In this document: positions 21,533 to 32,169 of the stretch, piece after piece | How the letters are laid out: every line of letters starts with the position of its first letter | How positions within the stretch are numbered: the first letter of the stretch is position 1 | Assembly (NCBI GenBank): GCA_001566295.1 | Contig: KQ964270.1 | Coordinates: 248,001-312,000 of the forward strand | Length of the DNA stretch: 64,000 bases | Source of the DNA: Microdochium bolleyi | Taxonomy: Eukaryota > Ascomycota > Sordariomycetes > Xylariales > Microdochiaceae | Reading direction: 5' to 3' | Notes under the pieces: model-generated | Databases searched by the model: none | What the model saw: the letters and a program-made list of their open reading frames with translations, nothing else | What the model was told of the DNA's origin: nothing | Position numbers and translations under genes: made by a program

Positions 21533-22618
21533 CTAGTAAAGCTCGAGGTCCTCAATTGGCTTTCCGTGCTCCCTCGTCTTCTCCACAATCGTCACCCTCG
21601 TGAGCTCCATCAGCCGATCCGCAAGCTCGTCGTCTCTCGACAGCTCACTACCAGGTTCTGGCGTGGCCGGTGGGCATATGTACTGGCCACTCTCCTGAGT
21701 CACAGTGGTCGCGTACAGCATCGACAATGCACCCTCGAACTGATCTTTCTTGAACGGTTCAAGCCCGGTTGACATGGCGAAGCCTCCGAGCGGGTACGCC
21801 TCGTGGATGTCCCGCTTGCTCATCTTGGTGCTCACGATGCCCGGGTGCGTCGCGTTGATCAGCACGTTCGGGTGCCCACCTTGTGTGACCTTCCGGTTCA
21901 GGTACCGCGCGTGCAGGAGTACCGCGAGCTTGCTGCGCCCGTACTGCGTGTTGGGTCCCAGGTCCGTGTTGATCTCGTCGAGCGTGGCGAACTTGGTGTC
22001 CTTGGGCGCCGACTCGTGGAGGTTGCTCGACTGGTTCGAGATGCGCACAATCGTGTTCTTCTCGGACGCCGTCTTTTTGAGTAAGGGCAAGAGGTACGAC
22101 GTGAGCACCGTGTGACCCATGTGGTTGAGGGCCATGTGCCGCTCCACGCCGAGGTCGGTGACCTGGTATGTCATGATGCCCCGCCCGGCGTTGTTGATGA
22201 GGATGTCGAGCCGGTCGGTTTCTTTCTTGATGGCCTCGGCGACGTCCCTCACCTGGTTCCAGTCCGCGATGTCGCACTGCTTCCAGTGCGTCTTATCTGC
22301 AGCCTCCTGCCCGATCTCCTTTGCGATGGACGCTTTCGCGCCCTCGACGACCTCGGCGGAGGGCGAGAGGATGTACACCTTGGCAATGTTGTGCTTGAGA
22401 AGTGTGTGCGTGCAGCCGTAACCGATGCCCTCGCTGCCGCCTGTCACGACGGCGACTTTGCCGCTCAGGTCAGGGACATCGTCGACGGAGAAAGGGTGAG
22501 TTCCGATGTTCCCAACCTTGCCAAAGTTCTCGGCCAGGGTGTTCTACGGCCACCATGTCAGTAAACCTGTGCATCATGAGCTAAGTTCTCTCGGAGCTCG
22601 TACTCTGATGGCCTCCAT
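21533..22618 (-). CDS. short-chain dehydrogenase/reductase
   Basis: NAD(P)-dependent oxidoreductase of the classical/extended SDR fold, most like retinol-dehydrogenase or WW-oxidoreductase-type fungal enzymes. Two exons: a 15-nt first exon (22618-22604, MEAIR) and 22543-21533, joined in phase 0 across a 60-nt intron with a GTACGA donor and CCGTAG acceptor; product 341 residues. Using this start recovers a full N-terminus (NTLAENFG ... DLSGKVAVVTGG) that a GTG at 22447 would cut off. Visible: the nucleotide-binding TGGSEGIG (residues 39-46), NNAGRG (about 122-127), the catalytic-site serine stretch ISNQSS, and the active-site YGRSK (Tyr near 207, Lys four later). Downstream THPGIVSTKM is the usual post-active-site segment. 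Substrate not predictable. The tiny first exon is inferred but fits well. Confidence 0.88.
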
Positions 22619-25600
22619 TGGACTCGCGCTCTGTCTGACGGCTGAGCTACTAAATGATCTTTGGGAACTCTTTTCCGGGAGAGATTTCTGAGCGCTCGTG
22701 GTGTATCTGAAGCTCAATAGTCCGCCAGCCTTGTTGCAAATGATGGTGCTCCTGTAAGTGCTTGCGTGGATAATACTTGGCAGCAGTCTCTTAGTGGTGG
22801 CCATTGCAGCAACGAAAGTCGTGAATCACACGTGGAGAGCTCCTATATACCAGCATTCTGGGAAACACCGGGTGCTGCCTTAAAAAGAACGACCTTTGCA
22901 GACATAATGTTCTCATCATTGCGAGGTCATCATAAAGCACACGGGAGCCATTGTATGGTGTGATTGGTAGATATGTTTGTGCTTTCAAGCTCTTTGGGCG
23001 ATGCATGACGCGCTCAATCGCTTGATGTCATTCTGGGCCGTTGACGCTACTGTTACAGCATCGCCATGTCTGTCTTGCTGGCGCGGGAACGACTGCAAGC
23101 CGCACAGCTCCTGTACATTTTCATACAGTCCATTCCCGAGGCCATTCCCTGCTGATTTTTAGACCTAGATTAAAGAATACGAGCCAAGTGAGCAGCAATT
23201 GGATTGAGAGGTGTGCTTGAGGTGTGCATTACCCTTGTTAATAAGGCTGGCCGGGGCTTAAGCTCCGTCATGCTCCGATTTCGAGTGGAACTCGGATGCT
23301 GGAAACAGCAATATTTCCTCTAACACGGAAAGTTATTGAAAGTCATTGCTATCTAGACAAGACAGCCTCGGAGAAACAAAATTGCCGTTCGCTGTATTCA
23401 GTCTTTAGGCTGCTCAACACTACGAAAGTGCTAATGTCCCCAATCTGCTCAACTTGTTACACAAGGCCTACTTTGATAGGTAGATGAATTGGACGGTCTC
23501 CTGTCGGGGATCGCGGCCATACCGCTTGGCCGAATTTCAACAGTGAGTGATGGCGATGCCCACCCCCAGATGCACAAACTTCCGTGCAGAGTAAGACAAT
23601 GCCCAGGTGACAGTTTTGTGTCAAACCGTGCTGTCTCAGCTCTGTGCCGAAACCGCACTGGCGATCTGCGGGGTACAGACATTGCAAGCACCCCTGGTAT
23701 CATGGAATTGTGAGGCGAACACTGCCATGGATACTGTACCTACCAAAAGAAAGTTTGGTCTGCTCAGACAATGGCCGAATATAGGCAAAGATTGAGGACA
23801 GACAAGCCTTCGGCTTCCCCTTCCTAGCTGGCGCCAGGGCTAATGCACCAGGGCAACAGCACCAACACACCGCCAGCCGACCCTGATCGTGACGAAACTT
23901 TACTGAGATGCCGCTTGTCTTTCCGTGGACTGGCTTTTGACATATGATTTGTGCACGGCGAGGAGAGCTTGGGGCGGCGATGTCACGGTCATGGTAGCTA
24001 GTGCCCATGGACAACAAGATCCACAGGAAACACGCCATAACTACCTTGGGGAGGGATTCCATGGGTACACAACATGCAGGCTGACGAAGATCGTATGCGG
24101 GCGAGCATCGTGGACAACGATGCAATGCACAGCTTGTCCGTGCAGCCCACGTGAGGGCCCATGACCCGCAAGATGTGTTGTCGGTGGCGGTGGACGCGCA
24201 ACTCCAACTCGTGATCTTCGAGGCCTGCGTGGATCTCAGGGTCCTTGCGCTAGACGACGGACCAGAAGTCGCAACGAGGCTTCCAGGCGCTGCCAGGCCG
24301 GACCATTGGCGGAGCGATCTGCACGGAACCATTGTGGGTTATGGTACTGTTCCTCGACTCCAGGGTCCAGATCTGATTTAATCTCGGCGCCATTGGCTAG
24401 CAGACGGGACTGGGGAGGTGAGGGACGATGCTATCAGGTAATGGAATGGGTGTCCTCCGGAGCCATCACAGTGGTCCACCACACCAGGATCTGCGTGCCC
24501 GTGGTGGCGTCCTCAGAACGATTCAACTGCAGATGCTCCGTGTGCAGTCTGAAGAACAAGGTTGCCGTTGGCCTTGTGGTCGTTGCTGATGTGCATGGCA
24601 TGGCATGCTCGGCATGATGGAGGCGAAGCTGATGGGTGGCTGCAGCACATCGACGTCTTGCAGGGACATGCCGATGGCGGGGTGGGGTTGCTGCCCTTTG
24701 GCCCTTTCCCACCCAGAACTGCATCTGCGAGTCAAAAAGTGGTGTGGACACTGCCTGCATGGTCGGCACCCGGGTGCCGTCGCCATGATGATGTGCCGGG
24801 CATGTGAAGCCGGCGCTGGTCTTGTCTCGATTCCCCCATTTCCCTGCCCGTCACATGTCCAATGTCCATTGCCCCCGTCATCCACCACGAGGCTTCACTT
24901 ACCCACGCTCCCAGGTATATGTATCTTCACAGCCGACAATGCAAACTGGCTGCTGCGGCGCCGCAGTCCTGTGTGCGGCATTTGTTCCGATGGGCACACC
25001 TGCTCGAGTCGTGGCTGGACCGGGCCTGTCCCTGGCTCCCTGTCGGTCGAGCCGCGCCAGTGGGCCCAGGACGCGCTGGTGAGGTGGGCTGCCCCTCCAT
25101 TCACCGCTAGTTCGAGGCCCGTCGTGGTGCGTCCGCCGTGCATGCCCGACGACTGGCATCCCGACAACGGAACCCGCCCGCCTCGACATCGACGGCGCCG
25201 CCCCCAGTGCGAGTAGGCCCTCCCTAGCTCCATCCCGGCTTGCTTTTCTCGCAACCACTGGAGCACTCTCGGCCCCTCCGCTCTCTCGCGTGCGGGCCCG
25301 TAGCCGGTGCCCACCTGCTGCTCGACCCCGACTGCCTCTTGTTGTTGACTTGACAGCGGCTTGGTGGTCCGCCTCCTACTCCTACCTGCTCCTCCAGTCC
25401 TTCAAGACGCGAGGCTGTCTCACAAATACTCCGCCAAGGACGTCGGTCGTCATCTGGGACCGGCTCAGTTGTCAACAGGCTTCAAACCGCCCACTTACCA
25501 AGACATCGTCCTCTGCGACTTCCAGATCCGTCCACTCGGATACGAAACAAGACATATACCTCCGTGCGCCGGCCGCTATCTGATCTCCCCGGCACTTCCA

Positions 25601-26007
25601 GCGAAAGCCACTCTCGACGTCCGTCATTGGAGTGCTTCGCCTGCACCTCTTCTGACCACAACCGCAACACGCCCACCGACGTCATTCCCGTAATCGGCAC
25701 ACGACATACTCTCTTCTGCGCAGGTCGCTCCCTTTTCGACATACTCGACTCCATGATATCCGGTCAACTTATTTCTTCCTATTTGGACAGCTCGAGCCAA
25801 GGCCTACCTCTTCATCTACAGCGACTAGCTTGAACCTTTCGAACTCATCCGCTGCCAGCTTGCCGTTCCCGTCACCTTCGCCGCAATGTCTCATTCTCTG
25901 ACCGCAATCCTGCCCGCGGTCGTGTGCTAAGTGCTCGCTTGTGAGCATAATCGAGTCTTCCAGAGAGCATCGGCTTCTCCGGTTCGCCCTCCCAATACAC
26001 CAGCATC
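22619..26007. other. intergenic: 3.4 kb, LST4-like promoter and leader on right
   Basis: No supported gene in either direction. The left end is the promoter of the dehydrogenase gene. The segment from about 25,200 to 26,007 is pyrimidine-rich and looks like a long transcribed leader of the gene at 26008, possibly with a 5' UTR intron. The open frames here show no domains, no codon bias and no consistent splice partners. A 5S-rRNA-like string near 23,508 was examined and rejected. Confidence 0.5.
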
Positions 26008-29000
26008 ATGCTGGGAAAACTCTTCAACCGCACAGCAGGCGGCTCGAATACCATTCAGGGTGCTCAGGGACCAACACAGTCCAACCCTACGCCAGAATCG
26101 GTCCAGGAAGATATCCACACCCGCAGCCTCCTGTTCCCAGAAGCAGAGACACTGTTCGGCCGTGCTGACCAGCTGTTTCCACTGCCATCCGCGTGTGCTT
26201 TGCCGTCTGCCGCACAGGGAAACACGTTCGACTATGATGGCGAGCTCGATCTGGACGCCCGGGATGTGAGGGTGATTGTCATGCAGGACAGCCTCGGGGC
26301 TGTTCATCCTTCTTTGCTGTTCGATAGCCATCCTTGTCAAGACACCGACAGCCCAGAACGTTCACCAGCAGCAGCTGCCTCGACTTCCTCTGGCCGAACT
26401 GGCAGCCAAGAAGCCCGACGAGCCCCACCACAGCAGCGGAAAGGGAGTCTAGGACAACCATCACGACCCCTCGTAATTCAGAATGTGAATCCTCCGCCAC
26501 GGCAGGGCGCATTTGACCGACGGGGATCTATCCAATCACGGGCGCAAAGCTACGTAGAGACTGCAGCACAACGGTCCACCAGAGAGTACCGCGAGGAGCT
26601 GGCCAGCTTCTCGAGCTGTATTTTCGCCAACAGTGAAGTCCTCTCCTACAAAGGGACATCTACGAAAGTCCATATCGTGCCTTCGGAGCAACGAACGGTC
26701 GATATGGCCAGTACCTACGTCGGTGATGGACGAGGCTCTTTAGGCCGCTCCAGCATGCGATCTAGCCGGCTGGCACAAAGCTTCACCTCTGAGACGAGAG
26801 TCCCTTTTAGCCCGGGGAATGGTTCTGCCAAGACCAGTGACCGCAGAAAGATCTTGATCACGCGTCTCTTCCCTGTCAACCTTCCTGTAGAGGATGCAGA
26901 CTCGCCTAATGGCCCAATGAGTCGTGTTTCGGAAGATATGGGAGGCTTCCCCTTTCCTTATTCTCCTGACGACAACAAGGCCAAGAGAAAGAAGCCGCAG
27001 CCGAAGCAGAAGAGAACGCCCATGTACGCCGTGGCACTGGTGTTGCAGGTCCCGAGCAATCCGGCTAGTCTACGAGAATCCGGTCCACGGTCCAGCTTTC
27101 GTGGCTCAGGCTCTTACGGAGAGCAGGTGGAGCAACTCTCGGCCTCCTATGGATCCGCCCGTCGTGCTGGTTGGACCATGATTGGCACAGGCTCGGGCTT
27201 CGAATCGACCGACTTCGTGCACAACCTCGAGATGGATGATCGGATGGACTCGATTACACAGCACTGGGACGTCATCATGAGGACCTTGACTCATCTTCAA
27301 AGCACGGTCGCGACCGTGTTGTTTCCGATGCTGAAGCAGGCCGATCTGTCCACAGCCGACCCGGTTCTACCAAGTATTGCAGCCGCGCAACTGGCCAGAA
27401 GTGGCTCTCTTTCTAGTCGACGCGGCTCTGATCCCCCGCAAATGAAGCCCCCGAAGACGAATGCCAAGCTCGTCACCTTGCAGCCAAACTGCTTGATGCA
27501 GGACGCTCACGTTGCCGCCGAGATCGACGACGCCCGGGTCCGTATCGTGTCCGGGCTGCGGGCCACGAGAGTGGTCACAGGCCAGAACAGATGGGGCCCC
27601 TGGAGAGACGAGGCGCGGTGGGTTGCCAAATGGGCTGGTGGTAAAGAGCATGGCTTCTTTTTCTTCAAACTCCTCACGGGCTTCCTGGCCACGCATACGG
27701 ATTGGCTGCAAGCTCTTGGACCGGCTTGGTATCGGCGACGCCACTACCAGCAGCAAAAGAACCGCACGGAAGAGGACACCTCTTTGTCATCTCGGACCAT
27801 CATTGTGGCCGATGACAAGATGGCCGCACGTCGCTTGGTGTTCCTACTGTCTGCATTCCTCCCAGCCAATCAGCAGTTGCCAACAGTGCGGCCGCATCGA
27901 CCAGGCACCTCCGCATCCTTTGCAAATTACGGCCAATCTCCACCAGCTTCGTATATCATCCCGATCTTGAAAGAGGAATCTTTGCGTCGGAAAATAAATC
28001 GCAGACCTGGAATCAAAGGGGCGGCCCATCATCGGAGCTTCAGCATACAGTCGCAAACGACCAATCGGTCGGCGACCGGCATACCAGCCCAGCTTGCACA
28101 TCTAAGCATGGACGGACGCCATGGCCGCCGGCCATCTGACGCTGCCTCCATCAGAGCTGGCAAGTTGACAGGTATTGCGACGGAGCAGTCCACAAGGAAG
28201 ACCAGTGCAGCAACAACCAACACCATTGTGCCGGAGGAGGCCGTTCCTCATTTTACTATGTTACAGAAGACCGACTCGCACCAAAGCGACCGGCCAGGCA
28301 GCAACAGCAGTGTTGCAGCGCATGATCTCAAACGGACCTTGACCCGCGGTGACAGCAGCCGAGCGAGCCATGGGAGCCATGGATCAAGAAGTCAGAGCTC
28401 GCGCTGGGGCAGCGTGATCAGTGGCCTTTGGAGCACTCGACGACGAGACTCCACCGCATCGAATTCTCAATCCCCTGATGGTACCGGACTTGGCGAGCCA
28501 TTGGAAGAAGCCATCAGCGAGCACTCCGCCACGGACAACAAACTCGCTGAGATGGTTAGAGAAGTGCAGAAGCTAGACATGGGAGCTGCACAACGCCATA
28601 CAAGCAGTCGTATACCTGACGACGAGCTCCTGCAGACGCCTACCTCCCCTCGAAAGTCTGACATTGGACCCTTTGCTGAACCGCTCGAACCCAAGCCCCG
28701 GATTCCCGACCCATCGGGGGCTTTTGTGTCGCCTGTGAAGACATCTATCAACCATGACGATGGTGTAATAGACGTAGACATCCAGTTTCCAGATTATCTG
28801 ACGTCCTTCGAAACAGCCGTTAGCTCTCCCTCCAGCAGCGGCTACTTGTCAACACCGGGCCTTGGGAGTGGGCTTGATAGTTTTGAACATTTCTCCAGAG
28901 TCGCCATAGACGGAGATGTTCCGCAGAATTGTGCAGGGTGGCTGCGCGAGTTCCACCCCGACTTCATGCTTCAAGCTGTTCCACCTCAAGCCGACCTGAT

Positions 29001-29679
29001 CGAACGAGTGAAAGATTCTCTGCGTTCCGAGCCGACACCAATCGTCTACGCGAATCCAGTCCACCCTGAGTGGCCCGCAGAACAATGGGTCGATGTCAGC
29101 AGTGCACTTATCGCTGACACTACAGACTTCACGATCAAGCGGATCCGGTTCAGACGCTTAGTGAAGCCCAAGTTCGTCATGGACAGGGGGAGTGGCAGTG
29201 CAGGTTTCCTCGCCGCTGCTGCCTCAGTGATGACCCCTGCACTATCCCCATATGAGAAGCCGATCAGGGAGCATTTCGAGGTCGAAGAGCTCTTCACATG
29301 GGATGAAGATCTCATCGATGCAGTAGAGAAGGTCATTGCGCACGGCCTCGACTCGAGCAAGCAAGGATCTACAACATCCTCAAGGTCTGTGAGCAAACGA
29401 CGGGATCGTCGAGACAGCGAGATTTCTGTCCCTGAGCAACCGGACAGCAATGCCAACAGCCAGCTTGCCTACAGCGAAGTCCCACGGGCGGAATGCAAAA
29501 CCGTTGTCCTCTCAGCACTCAGTGGGCTGGTGCAGAGCATAGTGGATAGACGGGAGCGGGACAGCCAGAGCACAGAGGAGGCCACGCCGGTATACCGCAG
29601 CATGCGAGAGAGGGAGAGTGTCCTTCGGCTCGCTGTCAAATCCTGGCTCGATAATGTGGAGTCGGGAGACGCTGCGTAG
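26008..29679 (+). CDS. LST4: folliculin-interacting protein family, Lst4-like DENN protein
   Basis: One intronless frame of 1,223 residues from the ATG at 26008. The pattern fits the FNIP/Lst4 family: an N-terminal longin-type segment (DVRVIVMQDSLGAVHPSLLF near residue 86), FNIP N-terminal blocks (KILITRLFPVNLP near 282; MYAVALVLQVPS near 340; DSITQHWDVIMRTL near 415), a DENN-like segment (IIVADDKMAARRLVFLLSAF near 599) and a C-terminal block (IADTTDFTIKRIRFRRLVKPK near 1035-1055). Long disordered Ser/Arg-rich linkers separate them, as is usual in filamentous fungi. In yeast Lst4 binds Lst7 and this complex acts as GAP for Gtr2, promoting TORC1 at the vacuole when amino acids are plentiful. 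Family placement rests on order and wording of these blocks rather than a search, so the symbol is tentative. Confidence 0.78.
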   Translation: MLGKLFNRTAGGSNTIQGAQGPTQSNPTPESVQEDIHTRSLLFPEAETLFGRADQLFPLPSACALPSAAQGNTFDYDGELDLDARDVRVIVMQDSLGAVHPSLLFDSHPCQDTDSPERSPAAAASTSSGRTGSQEARRAPPQQRKGSLGQPSRPLVIQNVNPPPRQGAFDRRGSIQSRAQSYVETAAQRSTREYREELASFSSCIFANSEVLSYKGTSTKVHIVPSEQRTVDMASTYVGDGRGSLGRSSMRSSRLAQSFTSETRVPFSPGNGSAKTSDRRKILITRLFPVNLPVEDADSPNGPMSRVSEDMGGFPFPYSPDDNKAKRKKPQPKQKRTPMYAVALVLQVPSNPASLRESGPRSSFRGSGSYGEQVEQLSASYGSARRAGWTMIGTGSGFESTDFVHNLEMDDRMDSITQHWDVIMRTLTHLQSTVATVLFPMLKQADLSTADPVLPSIAAAQLARSGSLSSRRGSDPPQMKPPKTNAKLVTLQPNCLMQDAHVAAEIDDARVRIVSGLRATRVVTGQNRWGPWRDEARWVAKWAGGKEHGFFFFKLLTGFLATHTDWLQALGPAWYRRRHYQQQKNRTEEDTSLSSRTIIVADDKMAARRLVFLLSAFLPANQQLPTVRPHRPGTSASFANYGQSPPASYIIPILKEESLRRKINRRPGIKGAAHHRSFSIQSQTTNRSATGIPAQLAHLSMDGRHGRRPSDAASIRAGKLTGIATEQSTRKTSAATTNTIVPEEAVPHFTMLQKTDSHQSDRPGSNSSVAAHDLKRTLTRGDSSRASHGSHGSRSQSSRWGSVISGLWSTRRRDSTASNSQSPDGTGLGEPLEEAISEHSATDNKLAEMVREVQKLDMGAAQRHTSSRIPDDELLQTPTSPRKSDIGPFAEPLEPKPRIPDPSGAFVSPVKTSINHDDGVIDVDIQFPDYLTSFETAVSSPSSSGYLSTPGLGSGLDSFEHFSRVAIDGDVPQNCAGWLREFHPDFMLQAVPPQADLIERVKDSLRSEPTPIVYANPVHPEWPAEQWVDVSSALIADTTDFTIKRIRFRRLVKPKFVMDRGSGSAGFLAAAASVMTPALSPYEKPIREHFEVEELFTWDEDLIDAVEKVIAHGLDSSKQGSTTSSRSVSKRRDRRDSEISVPEQPDSNANSQLAYSEVPRAECKTVVLSALSGLVQSIVDRRERDSQSTEEATPVYRSMRERESVLRLAVKSWLDNVESGDAA

Positions 29680-30605
29680 TTGGCACCAGGGTCTGCGAAC
29701 ACGTTCCAAGTGCCAAACACCAAGGCTCGAGTGGCCAGATGTGTAGAACCGGGAGAAGGGACAAGGTTGAGAGAGGTGCCTTCATTTGCTTGTGTTCTTT
29801 AGTTTTGTTTTTCCACACGTTTCTCCATCTAGGAGATGCGGACCTACACATGATACCCCCAAACACGACAGACGAGCGCTTTTCTGTGCGTGCGCTGCAC
29901 CACGAGCGACCTTTGCTACACTCGTCTTTTTGTAATGATGGTTTGATAGAGCTTATGATGCCTATGACCTTTTCTTCATTATTGATGAATCCGATACACT
30001 CGCGGCGATGCCGTAACTGTTTCCGAATGATTATCAATACATTTGTCATACCCTATCTTCTCATGCTTGCTCTGTTCTGTACTGATGATAGTTCTCTTGA
30101 CGTTTTCGGCTGGGTCTGCTCCGCCAACGGGCCCGGCATTAGAGTGTGGCAACGTGGTCTGCAAGGGGGTATCCATCATTGTCTGTGTACACGTTAGAGT
30201 CCGAAGAGCGTTTTTCTGGTCACGGCCAGCGCGTAGGAGGTGTACTAGCAGCTTATGTGCGCTCATTTGGATTGTATACTGTATGTCGATTTTCCGTTCT
30301 AATCCAAAGAAAGATGTGTATTATGAAGAAACCAAAACACCAAACAAACCCAAGATGGGTTTCCGCTTGCCTACTTGACGATGACATTTCTCTTATCGTC
30401 GAACCTTAGTGACATTTTGTCCAACAGTACTGACCTTTGATCCCTTTCAGCTTTTGTTTCTACCCCGAGCAAGTCCCAATAGGCACATGGTAGACTGTCA
30501 GCGACTGCGCGCTGTATCCTTGGCCACAGTGCCCTCAACACAGCCGTATCTCGATTTTGATTTTGTACGAAAGCAAAACACCCATTCTCTTTTCTGTTTC
30601 CCCCT
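29680..30605. other. convergent 3' spacer
   Basis: Separates the LST4-like gene (+) from the seven-helix protein gene (-), tail to tail. T-rich and T/A-mixed stretches fit two long 3' UTRs. The open frames have no coding features. Confidence 0.5.
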
Positions 30606-32169
30606 TTAGCCCTCGTAGCGGGTGGTGATCTGGGTCTTGACGCTGATCTGGCCCTTAGGCGCACACAGGGCCTCCTCGCTGCTGTTGTCGAGGTCGAGCT
30701 TGGACGTGGGCTCGATGCGCGTGTTGACGTGCGGCTGGACTCTCTTGTGGTCGCCGCCGACGCCGCCGCCGCAGTCGGGGCTGGGGCCGCGGTCGCCGCC
30801 CTTGCCGCTGTCGAGGTTCCGCAGGTCCATGATGGTCGAGTCGTGGTGCGTGTTGCGCGACGCCGTGCCGCCACCGCCACCGTTGCTCCTCGTGCCGTTC
30901 TGAGACGCGCCGATCTTGTGGAAGCCGGACATCTTGTACAGGCCGCTGGCGCCCGAGGACTTCTTGTGCGAGCGCGAGCCGCCGCCCTCGGAGGTGCCCA
31001 GCAGTCTCGGGGCGTAGCGCTTGGCGATGGTCTTGTACGACGGGATCGAGGCCGCGAGGATGCCGATGTTGAGCTCGATGACGGACCAGTACATGGCGCC
31101 CGCGATGGCCCAGGTCGCGTCCTCGGAGACGAGCATCTCGGGGATGAAGGTGATGCGGATGATGGACGAGATGCAGGCGCTGTTTTGGGGGGAGCGGAGA
31201 TGATGTTAGTCTTTCCCGAATCTCGTCTGGCACGATATGGAATCCCGATGGGGGGAGGCGAGGGTGAGAGCACTTACAAAAGGCCGAGGCAGAGGATCAC
31301 AAACAGACCGATCTTCTGCTGCTTCGAGACCTGGAGGTTGATGATGAGCTTGATGGGCAGCGTGTACGTGAGCAGGTCGGTGAAGATGTTGACGGCCGCG
31401 TTGGCGAGGTAGAAGGCGTTGATGTTGATGCACTTCTTGTTCTCGGCCGTGATGGTCACGTCGTACGCCGCCTTGACCGGCGTGCACTGGAAGATGCACG
31501 CAAAGACGTTGCCGCCCGCCTGGCAGCTGATGACGCCGACCATGATCATCGCGAGCTTGCGGAGCGTCCGGTCACCGAGGCGCATGTACAGCGCCAGCAC
31601 AGAGATCTTGATGAAACCCAGCGTCGCGTTGTAGAAGATGGAAGACAGCCACACGAGCTGCGCGTAGGCGATCATGTTGTCGATGCCACGGGCCATTACA
31701 TCCCCAATGTGTTCACCGAGGCCGCGGCTGACGGCTATATAGATGGTGTTAGTGAGGTGCTCGTTGTTTTATCGCTCTCGCCCTCGTTGCTGGGCAGGCC
31801 CGCTGGGACGGCTTGATGTTCGTAGGCTTACCGAGAATCGTCACTACTGTGAAGGAAATAGAAAGTGCCTATGAGGTCCTGTTGTAAGCGTTTTGCGCAA
31901 CTTCCGAGCGTTGCGACTGTCGGCTCTGCAGACGACTTACAGAAGCTATGCAGATCAATGCTGTACAATACCAAGACTTGTCGTTAGCAAATGTCTCATG
32001 GCTGGTTCATGAGCCCAGGGACCAGAGCAGCGTGCTTACCATCATCTGTGCCAAAGGACTTGACAAGGAAGATCCGCGCCCATACTCTGAGCGAGACAGC
32101 TACTATCGTAATGACCGTAAAGGCGATGGCCACCGCCGAGACCGTCGGGCCTTGTGTCTCGTACGCCAT
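30606..32169 (-). CDS. PTH11-like integral membrane protein (fungal rhodopsin domain)
   Basis: Seven-helix membrane protein of the large Pezizomycotina rhodopsin-domain family that includes the Magnaporthe receptor-like Pth11. Five exons on the minus strand: 32169-32040, 31960-31941, 31868-31832, 31734-31278 and 31179-30606; 405 residues. The 20-nt second exon and 37-nt third exon are needed to rebuild the helix 2 sequence DDALICIASALSISFTVVTI; an alternative acceptor 24 nt upstream of exon 2 breaks the conserved DDALI motif. Helices continue through GLGEHIGD, the QLVWLSSIFYNATLGFIKIS helix, a Cys pair near FACIFQCTPV, NAFYLANAAVNIFTDLL, and RITFIPEMLV. The last 140 residues are a cytoplasmic Ser/Gly-rich tail. 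No CFEM domain is present at the N-terminus, so this is a non-CFEM member. Ligand and G-protein coupling are unknown. Confidence 0.9.

Noticed and set aside
21533..22447. Dehydrogenase starting at 22447
   Set aside because: That start is GTG and would remove the strand before the nucleotide-binding loop; an upstream spliced ATG restores it.
23505..23530. 5S rRNA-like string (GCGGCCATACC)
   Set aside because: Matches only the first dozen bases of 5S rRNA; no internal control region or 3' stem follows.
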